A stretch of DNA of 64,000 nt from NCBI GenBank assembly GCA_029262875.1, contig JAJCYO010000055.1, forward strand, positions 26,011-90,010. The letters run 5' to 3'. The DNA comes from Flavobacteriales bacterium. GTDB lineage: Bacteria; Bacteroidota; Bacteroidia; Flavobacteriales_E; Vicingaceae. The notes beneath the pieces were generated by a model. That model saw only the letters and a program-made list of their open reading frames with translations, was not told the DNA's origin and searched no databases. The translations under genes were made by a program, and so were the position numbers. Position 1 is the first letter of the stretch. Every line of letters starts with the position of its first letter. This document shows positions 35,420 to 43,864 of this stretch, piece after piece.

Positions 35420-36163
35420 GTTGATTCTACTAAAAAGTTCTTCTTTATAAGATCCTCCTATCGGTAATAGTTTTTTTCCTCCCTCAACCACAACATTTGG
35501 TTGTTCGATTGCTATTATTTTATCTAAACGAACAATATAAGACCTGTGTATTCTTTGAAATTCTTTTGCTGGCAATTTTTTCTGAATTTCTTTCATTGTT
35601 GAGTGAATTGTATATTTCACGTCCCCCACATTCACAACAACATAGTCTTTTAACGCTTCAACAAATAAAATGTCGTTTGTTTTTACTTTAACTAACCTTG
35701 AGTTCGATTTCACAAAAATAACACCCTCTCCTTCTTGATTCTCAACCAAAGAGTATAGAAAATCCCTTTCTTTTATTACCTCTCTTTCTTTCGTGTGTTT
35801 ATAAAGCGCCATTTCAATTGACGTGTGTAGATCAACCTCTTTAAATGGTTTTATAATATACCCATATGGCTCCGTAACTTTTGCTTTTGCCAAGGTGTTT
35901 TCATCTGCATAGGCCGTAAGGTAAATAACAGGAATGCTCAATGCTTCTCTTATTTTTTCAGCAGCATCAATTCCGCTCATGTCTCCTTTAAGCATAATGT
36001 CCATTAATACCAAATCTGGCTTTGTTTCAGAGGCAAGTTCAACTGCCTTTTCTCCTGTTGCGGCAGAGCCAACAATATTGTATCCTAATTTTTTTAAACT
36101 TTGCTGAATGTCTTTTGAAACGATCGCTTCGTCTTCTATAACTAATATGTTGTTTTTTGACAT
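35411..36163 (-). CDS. LytTR-type response regulator
   Basis: A 250-residue regulator. Residues 1-120 are a complete receiver: acidic pair Glu10-Asp11, phosphoacceptor Asp55 (LVLMDIML), Thr83 and Lys105. Residues about 145-250 are a LytTR DNA-binding domain (VKTNDILFVEALKDYVVV, FQRIHRSYIVRLDKI). It is the last gene of an operon with the multi-PAS kinase 2 bases upstream, so the kinase is its probable partner. Cytoplasmic. Target genes unknown; LytTR regulators often control surface or extracellular functions. Confidence 0.94.
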   Translation of the reverse strand: MSKNNILVIEDEAIVSKDIQQSLKKLGYNIVGSAATGEKAVELASETKPDLVLMDIMLKGDMSGIDAAEKIREALSIPVIYLTAYADENTLAKAKVTEPYGYIIKPFKEVDLHTSIEMALYKHTKEREVIKERDFLYSLVENQEGEGVIFVKSNSRLVKVKTNDILFVEALKDYVVVNVGDVKYTIHSTMKEIQKKLPAKEFQRIHRSYIVRLDKIIAIEQPNVVVEGGKKLLPIGGSYKEELFSRINLV

Positions 36164-36165
36164 TA

Positions 36166-39100
36166 TTATTCTTTTTTAAATATAATCGTGTACTTCGCTC
36201 CTTTTTTGTTATCTAACTTAATTGTTCCGCTTATTTGTTCTACCAAAGTCATTACCAATTGCAACCCTAAGGAGTCCGTATTTTTATAGTTTATTTCTTT
36301 TGGCAAACCTAAGCCATTATCTTGTACTATTAAATGTACATCACCATTTTTTTCAAACAATTCAATATTAATTGCACCTTTTTCATTATTAACAAAGGCA
36401 TATTTAAGAGAATTAGAGACCAATTCGTTGATGATCAAGCCACAAGGAATCGATATGTCTAAATTCAAAGAAACATTGCCAACCGACAGGTTTAAATCGA
36501 TTAAATTGTCATAAGCACCGTATGAATGTACTAAATTTTTAGACAAACTTGTAATATATTCTGAAAAATTTATTTTAGAAAAGTCATTTGTCTGGTACAA
36601 GCTTTCATGAATAAATGCCATTGATTTAATTCTATTTTGGCTTTCCCTTAATATGTTTAATGTTTTCTTGTCTTTAACATATGATGACTGTAAATTAAGT
36701 ATACTTGATATTACTTGAAGGTTGTTCTTAACCCTGTGGTGCACCTCTTTTAGCAGTACTTCTTTTTCTTTTAAAGACTCCTTAAGTTTTTGTTCAGAAA
36801 GTGTTTTTTCAGTTATATCATGTGCTATTCCTGATATTTCTGAAACTTCTCCAATGTTGTCATAAATAGGGTTCAAAAAGACCTCTTTTACAATCTCCTC
36901 TCCTTTGTTGTTTTGTTTTTTTGATATAAAATATTGAGGTTTTCCTTTGTATGCTTTTTCGTATTTATCATCCCAAAAAGAGTATAGTTCCTCAGTAGAA
37001 AACCTCAGCTTCTTTTTATCTTCTTTTTTAATATCTACTTTTTTGTTGTAGGCTTCGTTGATGTAGTCTATAAAGTTTTTATTGCTCGATGTAACTCCTT
37101 TATCATTATCATAAGTCCAAAACAAGTGAGTGCTGTTCTCTATAATTGCCTTTAACCTAGAGGCCTGCTCAAATATTTTATTTTCATCAACTTTTCTTTG
37201 AACGGCTAAAGCCAATGCTCCAGAAATAAAGTCTAAAATTTCGACTGATTTTTCGTTGTATTCATTTTCATTGGTGTATGATTGCACAGAAAGAACTCCA
37301 ACTGTTTTGTTTTTTATTTTTAATGGAATACCAACAAATACCTGGCTCTTTTGCCCTAAAAGTTTATAGCCTCCTTTATTTATAATTTTATCTAATTCCT
37401 CTCTTTTTAATAGTTTCGATGTTTTTTGTTTTAAAATAAATTCATTTATACCAGACCCTTTGTTTCTATCTTTTTTATCTACAACTCCCCCACCCTTTAC
37501 CATATCATAATAGTATGGAAAGGTAATCGTGTCCTCATTTAGTGAATACGATATTACAAAAACATCAGTGTTCATTACTTTTCCCAACTCTTTTCTTATT
37601 CCCTCATATATTTCTTCTGGACTTACTTTTTCTGTAATAATTTTAGCAATATTATTATACACTAATTGTTTCGTGTTTTCCCATATTTCGTCAGTAATGT
37701 TTCTTAAAATTGCTCTTGTAGATACTGGTTTGCCTTTCTTAAATTTTAAGCTAACATTCCCTTCTAATATAATCTTCTCCCCTTTTTTGCTTTTTAATTC
37801 ATAAGATATTTTTTTAGTTTCTCCTTCTGCATTTTTGCTTATTTCTTTAAATAGTTTTTCACACCTCCCTCTACAGTCAGGGTGTATCACTTCAAAAATA
37901 TTTTTATTTTCTATCTCTTTTTCTGAATAACCCACTGTATTCTTCCATGCATCATTAACGTAAAGAATGTTTCCTTTCATGTCCAAACTTTGTATCAAGT
38001 CCGTTGCATTTTCGAATAAATCCCTATATTTTTCTTCACTTTCTATAAGCTGTTGTTCTGCTTCTTTTAATTCCGTAATATCTCTTGAGACACCCATTGT
38101 TCCAATATGTTCGCCTCTTTCATTATATAAAACTGATGCAGATAGAAATGAAGTAAACCTTTCTCCATTTTTTCTTTTGTTTCTTACCTCGCCTACAAAA
38201 GCTCCTGTTTCTTTAAGTTGTTTACTTACTTTTAAATATTCTTTTTTTGATGCATAAATTAAATGCACCCCTTTTTCTTTTACTGCGGCTTCCCTATATC
38301 CAAAAGCTTGCTCGGCAGCAGAATTAAACTCTATTATTTTTCCATTTTTATCTGATGCACAAATAATATCTAATGAACTACTTATAATGCTATTGGTATA
38401 TTTTTGGTTTTCTATTAACTTTTTCTCTATTTTTCTTCTTTCTGATATCTCCTTTTGAAGCATCTTATTCGATTCTTCTGCTATTGTTGCTCTTAGTTTT
38501 TCTTTAGATAATTCTTTTTCGTTTGTTATGTCGTTAAAAACAACTTGTATAGCTTTTTCTCCTTGAAATTCAAAAAGTGTCGGTTTGGCTTCTACATAAA
38601 TGATCGCATTTGTAAATGGCTTCTTAATTTTAAATTCCTTAAAAGGAACATTCTCCCCTAACAATGCTCTTTTTGTTCTTTCCGCAGCTTCTTTCTTATT
38701 TTCGGGTAATATAAAATCATGAAGCGTTAATTTTTTTTCTGTTTTAGATTTTAATCCCCAAATTTTATAGGCCTGTTTATTTCCATAAATAATCTTTCCA
38801 TTCGTATGAACAAATATTCCATAAGGAGAATTCTCTGTTAAATCTTTATAATTTTTTTCACTTTGTTTTAACCTCTTTTCAACCTCAATTTGTTCTGATA
38901 TTCCCACGAGAGTTCCTTCTATTCTTCCCTCTTTTTTCAAAGAAACATTTGTTGAAATCCAAATTTCATTTCCTTGTTTATTTTTATGACGAATTCTATA
39001 GTTCGTTAGAATTCCTTTTTTCCTTAAACTCTTAATATAAACTTCTCTGTCCTTTTTAGAAAAATATAGGTTGTCGACACTTTTACCTATTAGCTCTACT

Positions 39101-40059
39101 CTTGATTTATATCCAAATATTTTAGCAAAAGAATTATTACAATCAATGATCTTATTATTTTCTGTAATAAAAACACCCGCTAAGTTTTTGCTAAAAATAT
39201 TTCTATATTTTTCCTCGTTTTCTTTTAAATGTCCTTCAACAACTTTTTGTTTAGTTATATCCCTTGCTGATGCTAAAATTATATCTTCTCCAAAATAATT
39301 ACCCTTCCTTACAACTACTTCTTTAGGAAATATGACACCATTTTTTTTTATAGCCCAAAATTCAAATGTTTGTTTTTTTCCTTCCCAGGCAAGTTTTATT
39401 TTTTTTAAAATTAGATCTAAGTTGTTTTTTTCAGGAGCACCTAAAAACAGAGGGGTTTTTCCCAATAATTCATTTTTACTGTATCCATATTTTCTTAATA
39501 CGGCTTTATTTACATCTATAAAATCACCTTCTTTCGACTGAATGTATAGCAAGTCTGGACTATTATCAAATAGATCTTTATAACTTTTTTCAGAAATTTT
39601 AATCTTTTCTTCAAAATGAATTTTTTCCGTAATATCCTTAGCTGTTCCATATATGGCTGTTCTTTTTTTGTTTTTTCCATAAACAGCAACAATATTTTCT
39701 TCTATCCATATATACTTTTTTAATTTTTTATTAAAAAAGCGATAAATAAAACTATGTTCTCTTTCTTTAAATGTTATTTTTTTTGAAAGCGTAACTAAAT
39801 TCTTAACATCATCTGGATGAAAATATTCTAATATTTTATTTTTGTAGTTTGCATCAATGTATGTTTTTGTGGAAATACCCATAACTCTTTCTACATGGGG
39901 GCTTACATACTCAAAATGCTTATTATTATCTTTATCATAAGACACATGATAAATAATTTCATTAGTATCATCTAATACTAAAGATATAATTTCTTCTTTC
40001 TTTTTAAGAAATTTTAATTCTTCTATTAACTCTTCTTTTGATTTTTTAGAATAATCCAC
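36166..40059 (-). CDS. Soluble multi-PAS/GAF histidine kinase (HisKA_2 type)
   Basis: A very long 1297-residue kinase with no transmembrane helix, so it senses cytoplasmic signals. I see about six PAS units between residues 20 and 790 (recurrent YKDLFDNSPDLLY, YRNIFSKN, YKDLTENSPYG, YTNSIISSSLDI, YRDLFENATDLI starts and PAC-like ends), a GAF domain at about 800-955 (VFVGIPLKIKNKTVGVLSVQ) and another PAS at about 960-1085. The HisKA_2 domain has EVHHRVKNNLQ with His1107-His1108 as phosphoacceptor region, then a HATPase (IINELVSNSLKYAF, DNGLGLP). Start GTG. It is 2 bases after the MORN protein gene and 2 before the LytTR regulator. Confidence 0.93.
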   Translation of the reverse strand: MDYSKKSKEELIEELKFLKKKEEIISLVLDDTNEIIYHVSYDKDNNKHFEYVSPHVERVMGISTKTYIDANYKNKILEYFHPDDVKNLVTLSKKITFKEREHSFIYRFFNKKLKKYIWIEENIVAVYGKNKKRTAIYGTAKDITEKIHFEEKIKISEKSYKDLFDNSPDLLYIQSKEGDFIDVNKAVLRKYGYSKNELLGKTPLFLGAPEKNNLDLILKKIKLAWEGKKQTFEFWAIKKNGVIFPKEVVVRKGNYFGEDIILASARDITKQKVVEGHLKENEEKYRNIFSKNLAGVFITENNKIIDCNNSFAKIFGYKSRVELIGKSVDNLYFSKKDREVYIKSLRKKGILTNYRIRHKNKQGNEIWISTNVSLKKEGRIEGTLVGISEQIEVEKRLKQSEKNYKDLTENSPYGIFVHTNGKIIYGNKQAYKIWGLKSKTEKKLTLHDFILPENKKEAAERTKRALLGENVPFKEFKIKKPFTNAIIYVEAKPTLFEFQGEKAIQVVFNDITNEKELSKEKLRATIAEESNKMLQKEISERRKIEKKLIENQKYTNSIISSSLDIICASDKNGKIIEFNSAAEQAFGYREAAVKEKGVHLIYASKKEYLKVSKQLKETGAFVGEVRNKRKNGERFTSFLSASVLYNERGEHIGTMGVSRDITELKEAEQQLIESEEKYRDLFENATDLIQSLDMKGNILYVNDAWKNTVGYSEKEIENKNIFEVIHPDCRGRCEKLFKEISKNAEGETKKISYELKSKKGEKIILEGNVSLKFKKGKPVSTRAILRNITDEIWENTKQLVYNNIAKIITEKVSPEEIYEGIRKELGKVMNTDVFVISYSLNEDTITFPYYYDMVKGGGVVDKKDRNKGSGINEFILKQKTSKLLKREELDKIINKGGYKLLGQKSQVFVGIPLKIKNKTVGVLSVQSYTNENEYNEKSVEILDFISGALALAVQRKVDENKIFEQASRLKAIIENSTHLFWTYDNDKGVTSSNKNFIDYINEAYNKKVDIKKEDKKKLRFSTEELYSFWDDKYEKAYKGKPQYFISKKQNNKGEEIVKEVFLNPIYDNIGEVSEISGIAHDITEKTLSEQKLKESLKEKEVLLKEVHHRVKNNLQVISSILNLQSSYVKDKKTLNILRESQNRIKSMAFIHESLYQTNDFSKINFSEYITSLSKNLVHSYGAYDNLIDLNLSVGNVSLNLDISIPCGLIINELVSNSLKYAFVNNEKGAINIELFEKNGDVHLIVQDNGLGLPKEINYKNTDSLGLQLVMTLVEQISGTIKLDNKKGAKYTIIFKKE

Positions 40060-40061
40060 TG

Positions 40062-41579
40062 TTATTCTTTTAATTTCGTACCATCAATTTTATACTCTTT
40101 TCCTTCTTTATAATAAATGGTTAAAACTAATTCTCCTAAATCATTATATGATTTCCAATTATCAGATTTAATGCCCATTACATAAATTTCTTCTCTCTTT
40201 AATTTACCATTACCGTAATAAAATTTATGTTTACCATCTTCTACACCATCTCTGAAATTACCTTCAAAATTTATTTTTCCATTTGTATAATGATAAACCC
40301 AGAGTCCATTTTTTTGACCATCTAAGTAATTACCTTCTTCAATATGATCTCCCATTTCATAAAACCATGGTCCATCTTTTAATCCATCAATGTATTCTCC
40401 TTTTGTTATTATTTTTCCATTTTGGGTATATTCATGCATCATACCATCTTCTTTTCCTTTTCTAAAAGATTCTTCTCTTAATATACTTCCATCATTATAA
40501 TACCATATCCATAAGCCCGTTGGTTTTTCATCTTTTAAATATTTTCCTTTCTGTTGCATTTGTTCATTAGCAAAATAATACTCCCATTCATCTATTCTTT
40601 TTCCATCCTTATATTTTCCCTTTGATTTTATTTTTCCATTTTTATAATATTCTTCCCAATACCCTTGTCTTCTACCTTCTTCATCTATTAATCCCTTTGC
40701 TAATAAAACGCCATGTAAATAAATTTCTGATTTTTCTATTTTTCCATCTTCTCCAAAGTATTTAAATAATCCATTTTCTCTTCCGGTTACATCATAAATA
40801 CCCTCTACCCTAACCTGTCCATCTGGATAATACTCTTTCCTAATATCTAAAGTAGCTAATTCAGCAGCAAAGCTTTGAGGAACACCATCTATATATAGCG
40901 TAGCTTTTATAAGTTTTCCTTTTTTATCGTACTCTTTATAATACCCATTCAAAAGATCATTTTTATACCTTGATTCTTCTTTTAATTTTCCATTATCATA
41001 AAATACTTTCCACGTACCTTTTTTCTTATTTAATTTATCATATCTATTGATAAATTCCTTTCCCATTAAAGTACCCTTTTTATAAAAAATTAAGGTAATT
41101 AATCTTTCATCCAATCCATATTCAAAAGCTTTTCCTTCTTTTACATTATCAATAAAATTAATTTCTTTCCATTTTTTATGTCCAGCTACATCATAAAAAA
41201 AAGTAGTTATATTTTGTTTAATATCATTCTCATAATATTCTTCTAAAACAATATTACAACTATCACTATAAGAAATTTTTAATCCATTTTTTTTACCTGA
41301 AGTATAATTGATTTTAGATGTTAAATCACCATATTGATTATAAAAAATCCAAGTACTATCTAATAAATTTGCTTTTCTATTTCCTTCAGATTTAATTAAA
41401 CCTGTTGGATAATATGATATCCAGTACCCTTCGGGCAAACCATTTTTAATTGTACCTTCACTCGATACTTGTCCATTTTCATAATAAAACTTTTTAAAAC
41501 CATCTTTCAACTTTTCTTGTGCAAAAGAATGGAATGTAAAAAAAAGAAGAACTAATATTATTGGAATTTTATTAAACAC
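40062..41579 (-). CDS. Exported MORN/YwqK-type repeat protein
   Basis: A 505-residue protein with a signal peptide (about 1-20, FHSFAQ). Almost the whole mature part is a tandem array of roughly eighteen 20-25-residue repeats of the type YYxxGxxxxEGxxxxGxxxGxW, as in the YwqK/MORN-like family. No membrane anchor or enzyme domain is visible, so it is probably periplasmic or outer-surface. YwqK proteins are often labelled antitoxins, but no toxin gene is here. It is the first gene of the operon with the multi-PAS kinase and LytTR regulator, suggesting a sensor accessory or an output of that pathway. Confidence 0.85.
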   Translation of the reverse strand: MFNKIPIILVLLFFTFHSFAQEKLKDGFKKFYYENGQVSSEGTIKNGLPEGYWISYYPTGLIKSEGNRKANLLDSTWIFYNQYGDLTSKINYTSGKKNGLKISYSDSCNIVLEEYYENDIKQNITTFFYDVAGHKKWKEINFIDNVKEGKAFEYGLDERLITLIFYKKGTLMGKEFINRYDKLNKKKGTWKVFYDNGKLKEESRYKNDLLNGYYKEYDKKGKLIKATLYIDGVPQSFAAELATLDIRKEYYPDGQVRVEGIYDVTGRENGLFKYFGEDGKIEKSEIYLHGVLLAKGLIDEEGRRQGYWEEYYKNGKIKSKGKYKDGKRIDEWEYYFANEQMQQKGKYLKDEKPTGLWIWYYNDGSILREESFRKGKEDGMMHEYTQNGKIITKGEYIDGLKDGPWFYEMGDHIEEGNYLDGQKNGLWVYHYTNGKINFEGNFRDGVEDGKHKFYYGNGKLKREEIYVMGIKSDNWKSYNDLGELVLTIYYKEGKEYKIDGTKLKE

Positions 41580-42041
41580 GATTATATATATAATATATTA
41601 TTTAAAAATAAAATCTATTATTATTACTATACTGTTAAAACAGTTTAAAATTAATAATTTGTTTTCTTGCATTTCTCATTTATTAAAAGTTATAAAAGTA
41701 AATGAACATTTATTAAACGTTTAAATGATTGAAAAACTACAATTTAACAATTTAATTAACGAAGTGTTCATTAAAATAATAATAATAAATAAAAAATTTA
41801 GCGATAAAATAATTGGTTCGTAAAATGTTAAAAAAGAGGCTTAAAAAAATTACAAATAAACTTGTATTTAAAAAAAAGAAAAAGCATTGTATTTATAAAA
41901 GACATAACCTAATATTTTAGTTTTATTTTTGTAACAAATGTTTATTCTTTTCAACAGGTTTATGGTTAATTTTAGAGTGTTAATTTTCAGCGTTTTAAAA
42001 AAAATTACAAAAAATGATGTTCATAACTTATATATGTATAA
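41580..42041 (+). other. Intergenic region, 462 bases, very AT-rich
   Basis: Divergent gap between the MORN-kinase-LytTR operon and rpiB. No open frame of note, RNA gene or large repeat seen. It holds A/T runs and one possible -7 box for rpiB at 41924-41931; it likely contains promoters for both directions. Confidence 0.6.
41924..41931 (+). promoter_or_regulatory. Putative -7 box upstream of rpiB
   Basis: TATTTTTG matches TAnnTTTG, but it is about 110 bases before the rpiB start and no TTG lies at the -33 spacing. Low certainty in such AT-rich DNA. Confidence 0.3.
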
Positions 42042-42479
42042 ATGGAAGTAAATAAAGTAGCAATTGGCAGTGATCATGCAGGGTTTGATCTTAAAGAGAA
42101 AGTAAAAGAACATTTAAAAAATAATAAAATTGAGTTTGAGGACTTTGGTCCTTTTTCTGATGATAGAGCAGATTACCCCGACTATGCTCACCCTGTTGCT
42201 TCAGCAGTTGAAAATAATAATGTTGATTTAGGAATATTAATATGTGGTAGTGGAAATGGAATAAATATGACAGCAAATAAACATCAGGGAATAAGATCTG
42301 CTTTATGCTGGCAGGAAGATATAACTGAAATGGCCAGGCTTCACAACGATGCTAATATAATTGCATTACCAGCGAGATACATGAAAGAACAAGAAGCTTT
42401 AAATTGTGTAGATATTTTCTTAAATACGGAGTTTGAGGGAGGGAGACATGCGGCAAGGGTAGAAAAAATTAGCTGTTAG
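42042..42479 (+). CDS. rpiB: Ribose-5-phosphate isomerase B
   Basis: A 145-residue RpiB/LacAB-family sugar-phosphate isomerase that interconverts ribose 5-phosphate and ribulose 5-phosphate in the pentose phosphate pathway. Motifs: AIGSDHAGFDLK at the start (phosphate/substrate His12), DYPDYAH, and LICGSGNGINMTANK with the catalytic Cys68. Full length for the family. A terminator follows 31 bases after the stop. Confidence 0.95.
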   Translation: MEVNKVAIGSDHAGFDLKEKVKEHLKNNKIEFEDFGPFSDDRADYPDYAHPVASAVENNNVDLGILICGSGNGINMTANKHQGIRSALCWQEDITEMARLHNDANIIALPARYMKEQEALNCVDIFLNTEFEGGRHAARVEKISC

Positions 42480-42509
42480 AAAAAAATATTGTTTCTTTTT
42501 TATATTTAT

Positions 42510-42538
42510 GCGTTCTATATTATGTAGAACGCTTTTTT
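42510..42538 (+). terminator. Terminator after rpiB, abutting the sigma-factor start
   Basis: An 8-base perfect stem GCGTTCTA/TAGAACGC (42510-42517 with 42525-42532), 7-base loop, then six T. The T-run ends one base before the ATG of the next gene (42540). Confidence 0.85.
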
Positions 42539-42539
42539 A

Positions 42540-43091
42540 ATGTCCATTTTTAATAAAAATAAGAATGTTAAATCAGAAAAAGATTTAATAAACCTTGCAA
42601 AGCAAGACAGTAATTACTTTGCTCCTATTTATAAAAAATATCACGAACAAATCTTTCGTTTTATTTATCAAAGAATGGAAAGCCAAGACGATGCTGCAGA
42701 TATAACTTCTCAAGTTTTTTTAAAAGCACTTATTAATTTAAATAAATATGAATTTAGAGGATACCCTTTCTCTTCTTGGCTATATAAAATTGCTTTAAAT
42801 GAGGTAAACCAACATTATAGAAATACCAAGAATAAAAGATTAGTAAACATTGATGAAACTGAAATTAAAGAAATAATAGTAGAATCAGGAGATTTTTTTA
42901 ATGAAGAAAAAAGAGAAAAGCTACTGAAAACATTATCTGAGCTTAACGAAGAAAAATTAATATTAATTGAAATGAGATTTTTTGAGAAAAGAGCGTTTAA
43001 AGAAATAGGGCAAATATTAAATATTACCGAAAATAATGCAAAGGTTAGAACATATAGGGTACTGGAAGAAATGAAGGGTAAAATGTTATAG
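42540..43091 (+). CDS. RNA polymerase ECF-type sigma factor
   Basis: A 183-residue sigma-70 family factor with regions 2 and 4 only. Region 2 spans about 25-90 (FAPIYKKYHEQIFRFIYQRM, SSWLYKIALNEVNQHYRN) and region 4 about 120-180 (LIEMRFFEKRAFKEIGQIL, NNAKVRTYRVLEEMK). It would direct RNA polymerase to a dedicated promoter set. An 81-residue membrane protein gene follows 17 bases later and may be a membrane partner. The gene begins immediately after an intrinsic terminator, so its own promoter would have to lie upstream of or within that hairpin. Confidence 0.9.
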   Translation: MSIFNKNKNVKSEKDLINLAKQDSNYFAPIYKKYHEQIFRFIYQRMESQDDAADITSQVFLKALINLNKYEFRGYPFSSWLYKIALNEVNQHYRNTKNKRLVNIDETEIKEIIVESGDFFNEEKREKLLKTLSELNEEKLILIEMRFFEKRAFKEIGQILNITENNAKVRTYRVLEEMKGKML

Positions 43092-43108
43092 TTTTAAAGA
43101 GCAAAAGA

Positions 43109-43354
43109 ATGAGTGATAAAAAGAAAAATATAGTTAAAATAAATAGAAAAGAGCTTTCTACCCAACAGATTAGTGAAAAGGAAAACTTGGATGGTATTTT
43201 AAACAAACATAGAATGCTTACCAAAAGACCTGTTTACAAACAAAAAAGGTTTTACTTTTTCTTGTTTCTTGTTTTGGTTATTACGCTTCTAATTTATTAT
43301 ACCGAGAAAGAGAGCGAAAACAAAGAAAATCAAACGACAGAAGAAACTAATTAG
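43109..43354 (+). CDS. Small single-pass membrane protein downstream of sigma factor
   Basis: An 81-residue protein, highly charged for about 48 residues, then one transmembrane helix at about 49-65 (FYFFLFLVLVITLLIYY) and a short acidic tail. The N-terminal part should be cytoplasmic. Position and topology would suit a minimal anti-sigma factor, but no zinc-finger or FecR-like motif is present and the family is not recognised. Its stop overlaps the convergent VOC gene by 8 bases. Confidence 0.7.
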   Translation: MSDKKKNIVKINRKELSTQQISEKENLDGILNKHRMLTKRPVYKQKRFYFFLFLVLVITLLIYYTEKESENKENQTTEETN

Positions 43355-43775
43355 TTCCATATAAGCCCATTTTATTTCCTTCAGAATCCAAAAAATGAGC
43401 ATAATATCCAGGCTTATTATCAATATATGTATTAGGAATTGTATATGAATTACCGCTCTCTTTGTGTGTAATTAGTGTTTTTGGCGTAATAATTTTTCCT
43501 CCGTTTTCACTAATAAGAGTAATTATGGTTTCGAAGTCTCCTGTAGCATCAAAAAACAAAATAGATCCTTGCCCAAAAAAATCACCTTCTCCAACCTCTA
43601 TTATTGCTCCGTTTAAAAACTTCCTTCCATTTTCTCCAGTTTTGAAAACAGCATGTGGAATATCATTTAATTCTTCAAAAAAGAAGGCAGCATCGAAAAC
43701 GTTTTGATAAAATGTTGCTGCACGGCTTAACTTTTTGGCTGGAATTTGAATCCATTTGACAGCTGAATGTTCCAT
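43347..43775 (-). CDS. VOC (glyoxalase/bleomycin resistance) family protein
   Basis: A 142-residue vicinal oxygen chelate protein with two beta-alpha-beta-beta-beta units: WIQIPAKKLSRAATFYQNVFDA at the start and GYYAHFLDSEGNKMGLY at the end, the latter holding the typical metal-ligand position. Members bind metals or small molecules or act as glyoxalases; the substrate here cannot be told. Cytoplasmic and monocistronic. A 28-base inverted repeat lies directly upstream. Confidence 0.87.
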   Translation of the reverse strand: MEHSAVKWIQIPAKKLSRAATFYQNVFDAAFFFEELNDIPHAVFKTGENGRKFLNGAIIEVGEGDFFGQGSILFFDATGDFETIITLISENGGKIITPKTLITHKESGNSYTIPNTYIDNKPGYYAHFLDSEGNKMGLYGTN

Positions 43776-43778
43776 CAG

Positions 43779-43806
43779 TTATAGTTTTATATGTTTATAA
43801 CTATAA
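43779..43806. promoter_or_regulatory. Inverted repeat upstream of the VOC gene
   Basis: Arms TTATAGTT (43779-43786) and AACTATAA (43799-43806) are perfect complements with a 12-base spacer. It begins 4 bases before the VOC start codon. It could be an operator or an RNA hairpin; not a terminator, as no T-run follows in the relevant direction. Confidence 0.4.
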
Positions 43807-43864
43807 AGTAAAGAAAATAATAGGTATTTAAAAATGATTTAAACCATAAAGCGGCAAAAAGAAG

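Noticed and set aside
40062..41579. Toxin-antitoxin function for the YwqK-type protein
   Set aside because: The antitoxin label is attached to the repeat family, but the protein is exported, very long and has no toxin gene beside it.
41627..41640. Small inverted repeat CTGTT/AACAG in the AT-rich gap
   Set aside because: Only 5-base arms and no T-run; expected by chance in such sequence.
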